Shown in pieces: positions 17,377 to 25,276 of a DNA stretch of 52,818 bases (within the stretch, counting starts at the first letter, position 1; the number at the start of each line of letters is the position of its first letter). The position numbers and the translations under genes were made by a program. This DNA is from Bacteroidota bacterium (lineage in GTDB: Bacteria > Bacteroidota > Bacteroidia > Chitinophagales > UBA8649), in contig DLYY01000011.1 of the NCBI GenBank assembly GCA_003447535.1, forward strand, positions 41,386 to 94,203, read 5' to 3'. Below the pieces are notes generated by a model that searched no databases, was not told where the DNA came from, and saw nothing but the letters and a program-made list of their open reading frames with translations.

Positions 17377-17763
17377 TTATCGTTTACTGTATTGTTCTTT
17401 CTTACGCGCTTTACGAAAGCCAGGCTTTTTGCGCTCGACCACACGGGAGTCCCGTTTTAGTAAACGTTCTGATTTTAATTCTGGACGCGCCTCCTCATCA
17501 AAGAGTAGGATGGCCCGAGAAAGACCAAGAGCAATAGCTTCAGCTTGTCCCTTAAAACCACCACCGCAAACATTGACCGTGTAGTCATATGACTTGGCAG
17601 TGCCGATCATGTTTACTGGTTTTGCTGCAACTTGCTGCATTACAGGCTGAGGAAAATATTCCTCGAGCTTTTTGCCGTTAATGGTGACTTTCCCTTTTCC
17701 AGAGGAAATGTGAACCCGTGCAATAGACGCCTTACGTCGGCCAACGCTTACATTTTTTTCCAT
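17377..17763 (-). CDS. rpsI: 30S ribosomal protein S9
   Basis: Small-subunit protein whose C-terminal tail reaches the P-site tRNA. 128 residues. G-R-R-K-A-S-I-A-R-V near the N-terminus, the V-C-G-G-G-F-K-G-Q-A-E-A block in the middle, and a basic tail ending Q-Y-S-K-R (the usual form is Q-F-S-K-R). It lies one base after rplM. Confidence 0.96.
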   Translation of the reverse strand: MEKNVSVGRRKASIARVHISSGKGKVTINGKKLEEYFPQPVMQQVAAKPVNMIGTAKSYDYTVNVCGGGFKGQAEAIALGLSRAILLFDEEARPELKSERLLKRDSRVVERKKPGFRKARKKEQYSKR

Positions 17764-17764
17764 G

Positions 17765-18217
17765 TTATTTCGCTTGGATTGTTAACTCTTTAGGATTTTG
17801 CGCACCATGCGGGTGCTCGCCTCCGGCGTATACATATAAGTTGCCAAATAGTGATCGACCAAGTCGGTTTTTTGGTAACATGCCGCGGACAGCTTTTTCT
17901 ATGATTGATTCGGGCTTTTTTTCAAGCATTTCGTTAGCGTTACGTGCTCTTAGGCCCCCTGGATAACCACTGTAGCGGAGGTATTTTTTTTGAGACCACT
18001 TTTTACCCGTAAGAGCCACTTTTTCAGCATTGATAACAATGACGTTATCTCCGTTGTCGAAGTGAGGGCTATAACTAGCTTTGTGCTTTCCACGCAGAAC
18101 AATAGCGATCTGTGTCGATAAGCGACCAAGTGTTTGATTTGAAGCATCGACAATGAACCAAGCCTTATCTTCGGCTTTGATATTATCGTGTTTGGTTTTG
18201 TAACTCAACGTATCCAT
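17765..18217 (-). CDS. rplM: 50S ribosomal protein L13
   Basis: Early-assembling large-subunit protein, 150 residues. It contains W-F-I-V-D-A-S-N-Q-T-L-G-R-L-S-T, L-R-G-K-H-K, G-D-N-V-I-V-I-N-A, and M-L-P-K-N-R-L-G-R. It is the first gene of rplM-rpsI-rpsB-tsf-pyrH-frr, with a short leader of about 10 bases predicted from the promoter at 18234-18265. Confidence 0.96.
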   Translation of the reverse strand: MDTLSYKTKHDNIKAEDKAWFIVDASNQTLGRLSTQIAIVLRGKHKASYSPHFDNGDNVIVINAEKVALTGKKWSQKKYLRYSGYPGGLRARNANEMLEKKPESIIEKAVRGMLPKNRLGRSLFGNLYVYAGGEHPHGAQNPKELTIQAK

Positions 18218-18426
18218 GTTTTCCTTTGAGCGCCAAAGATAACAGAATGTAACCTAGAATACCAAGGAAATAATCAATTATTCTTAATTATAGTACCATA
18301 AATCCATTGATAATCAATACAATAATCGCACAAACTTCCTTTTATAACCCCTGGGAACAACCCTATATTTCCCTTAAAACATCCTAGGAATATTCAATAT
18401 CTTTATTTAAATAAAACCCATCGACA
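18218..18426. other. Longest intergenic region, between divergent rplM and lpdA
   Basis: This 209-base AT-rich stretch holds the rplM promoter and, at 18398-18405, TATCTTTA, a one-mismatch -7 box 21 bases before the lpdA ATG. A perfect small inverted repeat, ATTGAT-A-ATCAAT, is at 18306-18318. I see no gene, tRNA or strong hairpin. Confidence 0.5.
18234..18265 (-). promoter_or_regulatory. Promoter of the ribosomal operon rplM to frr
   Basis: Minus strand: TTG at 18265-18263, a 21-base spacer, then TATCTTTG at 18241-18234. Both elements and the spacing match the Bacteroidota primary-sigma promoter. The predicted leader of about 10 bases leaves no room for an L13 or S2 autoregulatory leader RNA upstream of rplM. 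Confidence 0.62.
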
Positions 18427-19824
18427 ATGACGAAGTATGATGTAATAATAATTGGATCGGGCCCTGGTGGTTATGTTGCAGCAATACGTTGTGCGCAATT
18501 GGGCATGAAGGCGGCCATAGTAGAAAAGAACCCAACTCTTGGCGGAACATGTCTTAATGTAGGCTGTATACCATCCAAAGCGTTGCTAGACTCATCAGAG
18601 CACGTATCCAAAGCCAACAAGGAGTTTGCCGAGCACGGCATTGGTGTAGGAAAAGTTACTGTTGACTTTGGTCAAATGATAAAGAGAAAGAACGGGGTGG
18701 TTAAAGCCAATGTTGATGGTATCGACTTTCTGATGAAGAAAAACAACATTGATGTGCTGCGAGGGATGGGGTCCTTTGTCGACAAAAACACCATTAAGGT
18801 CACTCATAATAAAAAGTCAACGCAATATGAGGCGGAAAGTGTAATTATAGCTACGGGATCAGAACCAGCAAATCTTCCATTTATACGTCTTGATGGAAAG
18901 CAAATTATCACGTCTACCGAAGCGCTTTCCTTGCCGGCTATTCCCAAGTCCATGGCCATTATAGGTGGCGGAATAATAGGAGTTGAGATGGGCTCGGTTT
19001 ATAGCCGACTTGGTACTGATGTTACGGTATATGAGTATGCACCTTCTTTAGCATCTTCTATGGATGTAGATCTAAGTCGTGAATTAAAAAGAGTATTAAC
19101 CAAACAAGGCATAACCTTTCATTTAAACACCTCGGTAACAGGCGTTGAGAAAAAAGGAAAAAAGGTTGCCATTGCCGCGACTCAAAAAGGAAAGGAAATC
19201 CATCAAGAGGTAGACATCTGCCTAGTCGCCGTGGGCCGTAAACCGTATACTGCTAGCTTGGGTCTAGAGGTAATAGGTGTTTCTTGTGATGACAGGGGGC
19301 GAATAGAAGTAGATGAAAACCTTAGAACGTCTGCTGAGAATGTATTTGCTATTGGGGATGTTATAAAGGGAGCAATGCTGGCCCATAAAGCCGAAGAAGA
19401 AGGGGTTCTTGTGGCAGAATATATGGCGGGCCAGCGCCCACACATCCACTATGATAGAATTCCAAATGTGGCTTACACTTGGCCCGAGGCAGCGGGTGTG
19501 GGGAAAACCGAGCAGGAAATTAAAGAAGATAATATTCCCTACAAGGCGGGTAAATTCCCATATAAAGCTCTTGGAAGAGCAAGAGCCTCTATGGACCTTG
19601 ATGGCTTTATCAAAATTCTTTCTCACAAGGAAACCGATGAGATCTTGGGTGTACATATCATAGGAGCACGCGCTGCAGATATGATAATGGAAGGAGTATT
19701 GGCGTTGGAATATCGAGCTTCAGCAGAAGACATTGCCCGTATGAGTCACCCACACCCAACCTATTCGGAAGGGTTTAAAGAGGCTTGCCTGGCGGCAACA
19801 GAGAACAGGCCGCTTCACATGTAA
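18427..19824 (+). CDS. lpdA: Dihydrolipoyl dehydrogenase (E3)
   Basis: Flavoprotein that reoxidises lipoamide in the 2-oxoacid dehydrogenase and glycine cleavage complexes. 465 residues. FAD-binding G-S-G-P-G-G-Y at 11-17, redox disulfide G-G-T-C-L-N-V-G-C-I-P-S-K near 40-52, NAD-binding G-G-G-I-I-G-V-E near 180, A-I-G-D-V in the second FAD motif, and the catalytic His-Glu pair in H-P-H-P-T-Y-S-E. The full length and all catalytic elements are present. One base separates it from the next gene. A lipoyl E2 partner is encoded at 40401-41774. Confidence 0.95.
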   Translation: MTKYDVIIIGSGPGGYVAAIRCAQLGMKAAIVEKNPTLGGTCLNVGCIPSKALLDSSEHVSKANKEFAEHGIGVGKVTVDFGQMIKRKNGVVKANVDGIDFLMKKNNIDVLRGMGSFVDKNTIKVTHNKKSTQYEAESVIIATGSEPANLPFIRLDGKQIITSTEALSLPAIPKSMAIIGGGIIGVEMGSVYSRLGTDVTVYEYAPSLASSMDVDLSRELKRVLTKQGITFHLNTSVTGVEKKGKKVAIAATQKGKEIHQEVDICLVAVGRKPYTASLGLEVIGVSCDDRGRIEVDENLRTSAENVFAIGDVIKGAMLAHKAEEEGVLVAEYMAGQRPHIHYDRIPNVAYTWPEAAGVGKTEQEIKEDNIPYKAGKFPYKALGRARASMDLDGFIKILSHKETDEILGVHIIGARAADMIMEGVLALEYRASAEDIARMSHPHPTYSEGFKEACLAATENRPLHM

Positions 19825-19825
19825 T

Positions 19826-20671
19826 ATGCGTATTCTTGTTACGGGAGCTTCGGGTTTTATTGGAAGCTATGTTATGAAGTGTTGTCCTGAGCCCTATTAC
19901 CCTATCCCATTAGGTAGGACGCAGGAACGTAAGGGTGTCACAGCCGACCTTTTATCGCTTAATGACAAGGATCTTCTTGAGCTTTTTGAGAAACATCAAA
20001 TAGGTGGAATTATTCATTTGGCTGCTGAAGGCAATATGTCTGTATGTGAGAGATCTACAGAGGCATATAGTCTCAATGTGGGTGTTACCAAAAGGCTTGT
20101 ATTGGCAGCAAAGCGGAGAAACCTTCCCATAATCTTTTCGTCTACCGACCAAGTTTTTTGTGGAGAAGAGGGATTACTTTATGAGTCAACGCCTCCCAGT
20201 CCGTGTCATAAATATGGACAACAAAAGCTTGAAGCCGAACATATTGTTTTGCATTACGCCAAGGGTCTGGTATTAAGGCTGCCCCTTGTCCTTGGCTTAC
20301 ACAAGACAGGAAAGGGGTCATTGGAGACCATGCTGAGTCAAGGCAGGCAACATGGGTCGCTCAACATGTTTGTTGATGAGTTTCGAAGGCCAACCCACTC
20401 AATTGATGTGGCAAAAGCGCTTTGGGAAGCACTGGGTTGGCCGCCCGGTATATATCATATTTCAGGCCCCAAATTGATGTCTCGCATGGAAATGGCGGAG
20501 GAGATTACAAGCGCGTTAAAAGAACACACAATACAACTTATTCCAACATTCCAAAGAGAACAATCTTTTGGTTATAAACGGCCTAGTCGGCTTGACCTTG
20601 TTTCGCACAAATCAGAGGTTCAGGAGCTTGGAATCCCTTCTGTTTTGCAAAACATACATAAGATAGCTTAG
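19826..20671 (+). CDS. NAD(P)-dependent sugar-nucleotide reductase/epimerase (RmlD-like extended SDR)
   Basis: 281 residues with the extended SDR fold. It has the N-terminal Rossmann motif T-G-A-S-G-F-I-G, I-H-L-A-A-E-G-N at the end of the fourth strand, S-S-T-D-Q-V-F-C-G, and the catalytic Y-G-Q-Q-K (YxxxK). The S-T-D-x-V-F-x-G segment is characteristic of dTDP-4-dehydrorhamnose reductase relatives, but the rest of a rhamnose pathway is not here, so the substrate is open. It follows lpdA by one base and converges on the PTPS gene with an 8-base gap. Confidence 0.78.
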   Translation: MRILVTGASGFIGSYVMKCCPEPYYPIPLGRTQERKGVTADLLSLNDKDLLELFEKHQIGGIIHLAAEGNMSVCERSTEAYSLNVGVTKRLVLAAKRRNLPIIFSSTDQVFCGEEGLLYESTPPSPCHKYGQQKLEAEHIVLHYAKGLVLRLPLVLGLHKTGKGSLETMLSQGRQHGSLNMFVDEFRRPTHSIDVAKALWEALGWPPGIYHISGPKLMSRMEMAEEITSALKEHTIQLIPTFQREQSFGYKRPSRLDLVSHKSEVQELGIPSVLQNIHKIA

Positions 20672-20679
20672 TAATATAC

Positions 20680-21090
20680 TTAGCGTGCTGGATATTCAGC
20701 GCGGTTTCGGGGTGTCTCCCAAAGAGTAATGTAGAGGTCTAACGAGTTATCGATGTGCGGGCGAAGCCTATTGTAAATTACCATGGATATATTTTCGACC
20801 GTAGGAATTAAGTTTGCGAACTCTTGGACTTCCACATTTAGGTTACGATGGTCAAGCTTCTCGGTAACATGTGTTTTGATACAATCCTTAAGAAGCTTGA
20901 GGTCGATTAGATATCCGGTTTCTGGGTCTACCCTTCCAACTACTCGAACCTCTAGGTCATAGTTGTGTCCGTGCCAGTTCGGGTTGGTGCATAGACCAAA
21001 AACGGCCTTGTTTTTTTCGTCGGACCAGTGTGGGTTGTACAGCCTGTGGGCCGCATTAAAGTGGGCTTTTCGAACAACTGCAGTGAGCAT
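20680..21090 (-). CDS. 6-pyruvoyl-tetrahydropterin synthase / 6-carboxytetrahydropterin synthase family (PTPS-II-type motif)
   Basis: Acts on 7,8-dihydroneopterin triphosphate. 136 residues from the ATG at 21090; ATGs at 21105 and 21126 are alternatives. Zinc ligands: His in F-N-A-A-H-R-L-Y and the two His of W-H-G-H-N-Y. The catalytic Cys lies in F-G-L-C-T-N-P-N-W-H-G-H, a C-x5-H-G-H spacing as in the animal enzyme (C-N-N-P-N-G-H-G-H), not the C-x3-H-G-H of QueD. The Asp-His pair L-D-H-R-N-L and the C-terminal Glu in W-E-T are present. This points to biopterin rather than queuosine synthesis, but the family is promiscuous. Confidence 0.87.
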   Translation of the reverse strand: MLTAVVRKAHFNAAHRLYNPHWSDEKNKAVFGLCTNPNWHGHNYDLEVRVVGRVDPETGYLIDLKLLKDCIKTHVTEKLDHRNLNVEVQEFANLIPTVENISMVIYNRLRPHIDNSLDLYITLWETPRNRAEYPAR

Positions 21091-21192
21091 AGAAGAATCA
21101 ATCATAAGCCAGGAAGTTTTAAACATTCATTAATGTAACCATAACCAAAAAGGTGGCATAATGTTTAGTTTTAAGGAAAGTCTTCTTCTAAT

Positions 21193-22290
21193 ATGCATAA
21201 CGTTATTGGGCAAAAGGAAATCCAATTAACATGGCGTAAAATGTTGGCAAGCGGCCAAATCCCTCACGCTATGGTTTTGTCTGGTGATGACGGCTATGGT
21301 GGGCTATCCTTGACCCTAAACCTAGTTGAGGCAATGCTTTGCCAAACATCACGGAATGATATCGACGCAAGCTCAAGGGAGTCCTCTCTTTTGCAGGGCT
21401 GTGGACACTGTCCATCGTGCAAGAAAATGAGAGAACTAACACACCCTGATCTTCATGTTGCATTTCCCATGTTAGCTATGGCAAGAAAAAAACAAGGCCA
21501 AGCGGCAAGGGGCACCCTAAATACAATGCTCAAGGCGAATCCTTATTTATCAATAGATAGCTTTTTAAATCACTTCAATACGGAAGGAACGAAAAATGCT
21601 GCTGGCAACATTACCGCTGGCGATGTAAAGCAAATTTTGTCAAACTTAACTCTGAGTAGTTTCGCTGGTGGGTGGAAGGTGCAAATAATTTGGCATGCCG
21701 AAAAGCTTGACGCGGTTTCAAAGGAATCAAACAAGCTCCTTAAAATATTGGAAGAGCCACCACTCAAGACGCTTTTTATTTTAATTACTCCAAACCACAA
21801 ACAACTTTTAACTACCATTTTAAGCCGTTGCCAACTCTTTAAACTTAAACCCGTGCCCTATTCGGACCTTGCACACCTCGATGACGGTGCTTTTTGTGGG
21901 GCATCTACCCCAAGCGAAAATCAATGGAAATTGGCTCATCGTATTCCGGGAAAAGTCTATGAAAACAAAGAAAACATTGGCCAGCATGAAGAAGCCGAGC
22001 ATTTGGCAAAGGAGCTTTTAGATTTATTGATGCAGCCACCCAATGCAGCCTCGACAAGGCATTTAGAGTTGTCTATAAAAAAGTTGAGTTCTGCTGCGGC
22101 CACGCTGCAACATAAAACATTGAGATATGCAGCACATCTTGCGGAAGATTACCACAAAACAGACAAGATCATGTGTGGAGAGTTAGCCTCTATCTTGTCC
22201 CTAGTTGCTCTAGAGGTAGGACAAAGTGTGCGGATCTCCACACGAATCATGGGTCTATGGTTAAATCTTCATCAAAAATTCAAACTTTAA
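21193..22290 (+). CDS. holB: DNA polymerase III delta' subunit-like clamp loader protein
   Basis: Clamp-loader subunit of the AAA+ fold. 365 residues. It opens with N-V-I-G-Q-K-E-I, the delta' hallmark, followed by I-P-H-A-M-V-L-S-G. The P-loop is degenerate (G-D-D-G-Y-G-G-L-S), lacking GK(S/T), as expected for the non-hydrolysing delta' subunit. A zinc-finger-like C-G-H-C-P-S-C-K-K-M is followed by H-P-D-L-H-V, and a sensor-like S-N-K-L-L-K-I-L-E-E-P-P block follows. It begins the rightward run holB - ricT - gldH, a typical Flavobacteriia order. Confidence 0.85.
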   Translation: MHNVIGQKEIQLTWRKMLASGQIPHAMVLSGDDGYGGLSLTLNLVEAMLCQTSRNDIDASSRESSLLQGCGHCPSCKKMRELTHPDLHVAFPMLAMARKKQGQAARGTLNTMLKANPYLSIDSFLNHFNTEGTKNAAGNITAGDVKQILSNLTLSSFAGGWKVQIIWHAEKLDAVSKESNKLLKILEEPPLKTLFILITPNHKQLLTTILSRCQLFKLKPVPYSDLAHLDDGAFCGASTPSENQWKLAHRIPGKVYENKENIGQHEEAEHLAKELLDLLMQPPNAASTRHLELSIKKLSSAAATLQHKTLRYAAHLAEDYHKTDKIMCGELASILSLVALEVGQSVRISTRIMGLWLNLHQKFKL

Positions 22291-22311
22291 CTCTTAGTTT
22301 AGTATTCAAAC

Positions 22312-22317
22312 GGAGGT
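22312..22317 (+). promoter_or_regulatory. Strong Shine-Dalgarno sequence before ricT
   Basis: GGAGGT stands 3 bases before the ricT ATG. Other starts in this window mostly lack such a site, in line with what is known of Bacteroidota. The short spacing makes its effect uncertain. Confidence 0.4.
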
Positions 22318-22320
22318 ATT

Positions 22321-23469
22321 ATGTCATGTTCGACTTCTGGGGGGTGTAGTAGTAATGGAAGCAGTGGCTGCACCAAGCACAATACCTTTGATTGGTTGGC
22401 TAAATTGCCGGCCTATGATGACGGAGAACAACATCTGGTCGAAATACAGTTCGAGGGCCAGTTTCACAAACGATACGCAGAAAATAATAAAAGCCTTGAA
22501 TTATTCAGGGGTGACTGGGTGAAGATCAGGGCTCATAGGGGGTATGACCTGGGCCAGGTAACAGCCTCCGGGGAATTGGCAAAACTTGGCCACCTCCGCC
22601 AACTTCGAGAATTAAAGGATCGGGTAAAAGGAAAATCACACCAGGAAAACCCATTCGATGTTTTGCTTGATAAAGCCAATGAAAAGGAAATAAAGGCACA
22701 CCAAGATCAGCTTGATAAACGCTTGGTGTACCAAAAGAAGGTCCGCGATATTGCACAGGAGATGCAACTTCCCGTAAAGGTGAGTGACGTAGTTTATCGA
22801 GGAGACGGCCAACAGGCAACGGTTTATTACACATCAGACAAGCGTATAGATTATAGGGAGTGGGTTCGACAGGCGAGTGTTTCTCTTTCTGCTCGTCTTG
22901 AAATGCGACAAATCAGTGATCGACAAGAGGCAGGGGTGAAAGGTGGTCTTGGCCCTTGTGGAAGAGAATTATGCTGCTCAAGTTGGATGACTAAATTTGA
23001 TTCAGTATCTACTTCGGCAGCACGCTACCAACAATTGGCCATCAACAATGAAAAGCTTGCAGGGCAATGTGGGCGACTAAAATGCTGTCTAAACTTTGAG
23101 CTCCAAACCTATATTGAGGCGAAGGCGTTTATGCCCAAGCGGGTTAAAGATATAAAATCACCCAAGGGTACCTATGAGGTGGTCAGTGTTGATTACCTCA
23201 CCAAATCCATTAGTTACCGATCACCAAGCGGCGAGCTTGTAGTGGTTAGCCCTAAAGAGTATAATGATTTGCGTCAGCACGTCCTGGATGGCAAGGATGT
23301 TGAAAGTGTTTTCTCGAAAGCTAAGCACCTTCTACCTAAAAAAAACAGGCAAGATTCACAAGCCCACTCAATGGATATGGCCGTAGGGGGAGTTGATTTA
23401 GATAGTTTCGCCAGAAACGGAAAGAAAGGACAGGGTCGCTCACCAAGACGAAAAAACAAACGTCGTTAA
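22321..23469 (+). CDS. ricT: RicT/YaaT-like PSP1-domain protein
   Basis: 382 residues. In Bacillus, RicT (YaaT) joins an Fe-S-bearing Y-complex that affects RNase Y and development; the role in Bacteroidota is not defined. The PSP1 C-terminal domain is clear: L-E-M-R-Q-I-S-D-R-Q-E-A, G-G-L-G-P-C-G-R-E-L-C-C and G-Q-C-G-R-L-K-C-C-L. The N-terminus carries extra Cys (C3, C9, C17) before the core, and the C-terminus is a Lys/Arg tail that could touch nucleic acid. The gene lies directly before gldH, as in Flavobacteriia. Confidence 0.87.
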   Translation: MSCSTSGGCSSNGSSGCTKHNTFDWLAKLPAYDDGEQHLVEIQFEGQFHKRYAENNKSLELFRGDWVKIRAHRGYDLGQVTASGELAKLGHLRQLRELKDRVKGKSHQENPFDVLLDKANEKEIKAHQDQLDKRLVYQKKVRDIAQEMQLPVKVSDVVYRGDGQQATVYYTSDKRIDYREWVRQASVSLSARLEMRQISDRQEAGVKGGLGPCGRELCCSSWMTKFDSVSTSAARYQQLAINNEKLAGQCGRLKCCLNFELQTYIEAKAFMPKRVKDIKSPKGTYEVVSVDYLTKSISYRSPSGELVVVSPKEYNDLRQHVLDGKDVESVFSKAKHLLPKKNRQDSQAHSMDMAVGGVDLDSFARNGKKGQGRSPRRKNKRR

Positions 23470-23500
23470 TGAGAACGTATTTAACCTCTATTTTTAAGGC

Positions 23501-23977
23501 ATGAATTGTTCTATTCCGCTAAAAAGGATTTTTGGGATTTCTGTTATTGCATGCAGCCTTTTTTTCTTTGCTTCTTGTGACCCTAACAATGGATATTATC
23601 AGTTTTATGATGTGCCAAATCAAGGGTGGTCTTGGGATGACAGCGTTTTGTTTGTATTGAGCACAGAGGGTAAAGAAGAAGCCATACAAACCAATGATTT
23701 AAACATCTCTGTTCGAATCATTGATGGCCAGTATGCCTACCAAAACCTTGTATTGTTATTTTCAGGAGATGTTGAAAAAGATACTCTAAAAATGCCATTG
23801 CAGGATTCGAAGGGACAATGGCTTGGAAAATGTAATGCGGGTGTGTGCGAGATAACCATGAAGTTGACATCATTGAACCCTGCATTGTATGACGAAGACA
23901 CTCTTGTCGTACAACAATGGTCTCGTGACGCATCGCTTCAAGGGGTGCTTTCTTTAGGACTTTTTACCAGCAAATAA
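23501..23977 (+). CDS. gldH: Gliding motility lipoprotein GldH
   Basis: 158 residues with a lipoprotein signal (lipobox F-A-S-C, Cys26), so it is exported and lipidated. GldH is needed for gliding and surface motility in Flavobacterium johnsoniae and is linked to the T9SS/gliding system. Family features present: an early Y-D-V-P-N-Q-G-W segment, D-T-L-K-M-P-L-Q-D-S-K-G-Q-W-L-G-K, and the late R-D-A-S-L-Q-G-V-L-S-L-G-L. The synteny with ricT upstream supports the call. In other Flavobacteriia a penicillin-binding protein gene often follows; here an unknown lipoprotein gene follows 5 bases later. Confidence 0.85.
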   Translation: MNCSIPLKRIFGISVIACSLFFFASCDPNNGYYQFYDVPNQGWSWDDSVLFVLSTEGKEEAIQTNDLNISVRIIDGQYAYQNLVLLFSGDVEKDTLKMPLQDSKGQWLGKCNAGVCEITMKLTSLNPALYDEDTLVVQQWSRDASLQGVLSLGLFTSK

Positions 23978-23982
23978 ACACT

Positions 23983-24567
23983 ATGAATAAGACGCGTTGC
24001 ACCATTCCTTTTGCCTTGATAATCCTAGCTTTTTTGTTGCCTTCTTGTGATAAGTATACTGGAAAGTGGGAAGATTATACGATGACCTTGAAGGGCGGTG
24101 AAGGAAATATAAATTATCAAATTCCTGATGATATACCGAAATGCACGGAAGCCTTGATAGAGACTGAAGGCGGTCAGCGTTTGTTAGCAGAACACTGTAA
24201 TCGCTACCGAAACTTATATTTTATACTAATAGAGCATGAAAAAGAAGCTTTTTGGGCGGATTCCTTAGATCCCTTTACATCCTTTTCAACAAGTTGTCTT
24301 AATCGATTAATTAATGACGGCGCGGCAACATCTATGAGGGTTTTAGAAAAGCAACTCGATACGCTAGACGATGGATCGGTTATGTTGACTGCTGAGCTTT
24401 TTGGCTACATGGGAGAGGATAACCCCATCTTTTATTTTCACCGCACACTACAAGCTGGTACGTCTTTTATTGAGGCTACCGCCTGGACACGAGGTGAGAA
24501 AAGAAGGTTAGAGCATGGAGACAAGTTACGCAAGGTAATCTCTTCGATTAAGTACACCAACGGGTGA
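23983..24567 (+). CDS. Predicted lipoprotein of unknown function
   Basis: 194 residues. Signal peptide with lipobox L-L-P-S-C (Cys22). The mature part begins D-K-Y-T-G-K-W-E-D and has no recognised domain; four or so Cys in the mature chain (for example in P-K-C-T, E-H-C-N and S-C-L-N) could form periplasmic disulfides. It is co-oriented with gldH 5 bases upstream and overlaps the YhhN gene by four bases, so it is very likely in the same transcript. An envelope or gliding-related role is only a guess from position. Confidence 0.7.
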   Translation: MNKTRCTIPFALIILAFLLPSCDKYTGKWEDYTMTLKGGEGNINYQIPDDIPKCTEALIETEGGQRLLAEHCNRYRNLYFILIEHEKEAFWADSLDPFTSFSTSCLNRLINDGAATSMRVLEKQLDTLDDGSVMLTAELFGYMGEDNPIFYFHRTLQAGTSFIEATAWTRGEKRRLEHGDKLRKVISSIKYTNG

Positions 24568-25259
24568 TTTTTTATAAGCTCTATCTATTGATAGGCCTCT
24601 TAGAGGTTATGTTAGAGTTTCTAGAGGTACCCTCTGGGGTTTTTGTGGTAAAACCTATGTTAATGCCTCTCTTGGCTCTTGCTTTCTGGCAAGAAAACAC
24701 CCCCAAGCATCCATTTAAACTGGTTTTATTTGCGGCACTTGTCTTTTCCTGGATCGGGGATGTGGTCCTGTTATTTCAATTAGATAGTCCCTTTTGCTTC
24801 ATATTGGGTCTTTGCGCTTTTTTGACCGCTCATTTGCTATATATATGGGCAATGAGTCCAGGGCTTGAATTCAGCGCGGATAATCGCCTTAGGAGAATCG
24901 TGACTTTTGTGGCTGTATTGGTTTTGACCATTTTATTGGTCTTTTATTTTGAGAAAGAAGGCAATAGAGCCTACAGTGGTATTGTGCGCTTTGCCGTACC
25001 CCTTTATTCGTTGGTTCTGGCGTTAATGGTCCTTGCTGCAGCCCACCAGGGTAGCGGAGGCGAGCGTCATTCAATATTGCTTTTTAGCGGTGCTCTTTTT
25101 TTTATGTTTTCTGATTTGTTGATAGCACTAGGCGCCTTCTCTAATGCTCTTGCCTTTTTGTCAACGTCAATCACATCTGGAATTATTATGGCTACTTATA
25201 TTTTATCTCAGTTTTTGATCATTCGAGGAATGATGGCCCACCACGATAGGATCAGCTAA
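24564..25259 (+). CDS. YhhN-family membrane protein (TMEM86/lysoplasmalogenase-like)
   Basis: 231 residues from a GTG start in a GTGA overlap with the lipoprotein gene. About eight hydrophobic segments make it an inner-membrane protein. Family motifs: V-V-K-P-M-L-M-P-L-L near 28, F-S-W-I-G-D-V-V-L-L-F near 62, and F-L-T-A-H-L-L-Y near 86. Animal TMEM86 relatives hydrolyse the vinyl-ether bond of lysoplasmalogens; the bacterial substrate is uncertain. An alpha/beta hydrolase gene follows 17 bases later, so a shared lipid-turnover role is possible. Confidence 0.8.
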   Translation: MIFYKLYLLIGLLEVMLEFLEVPSGVFVVKPMLMPLLALAFWQENTPKHPFKLVLFAALVFSWIGDVVLLFQLDSPFCFILGLCAFLTAHLLYIWAMSPGLEFSADNRLRRIVTFVAVLVLTILLVFYFEKEGNRAYSGIVRFAVPLYSLVLALMVLAAAHQGSGGERHSILLFSGALFFMFSDLLIALGAFSNALAFLSTSITSGIIMATYILSQFLIIRGMMAHHDRIS

Positions 25260-25276
25260 AAAATATATATTACACC

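Noticed and set aside
18306..18318. ATTGAT-A-ATCAAT palindrome between rplM and lpdA as an operator
   Set aside because: Short AT-rich palindromes are expected by chance and no regulator gene is nearby.
19826..20671. Sepiapterin reductase completing a biopterin cluster beside the PTPS gene
   Set aside because: The protein is an extended RmlD/epimerase-type SDR with S-T-D-x-V-F-x-G, and it converges on the PTPS gene rather than sharing an operon.
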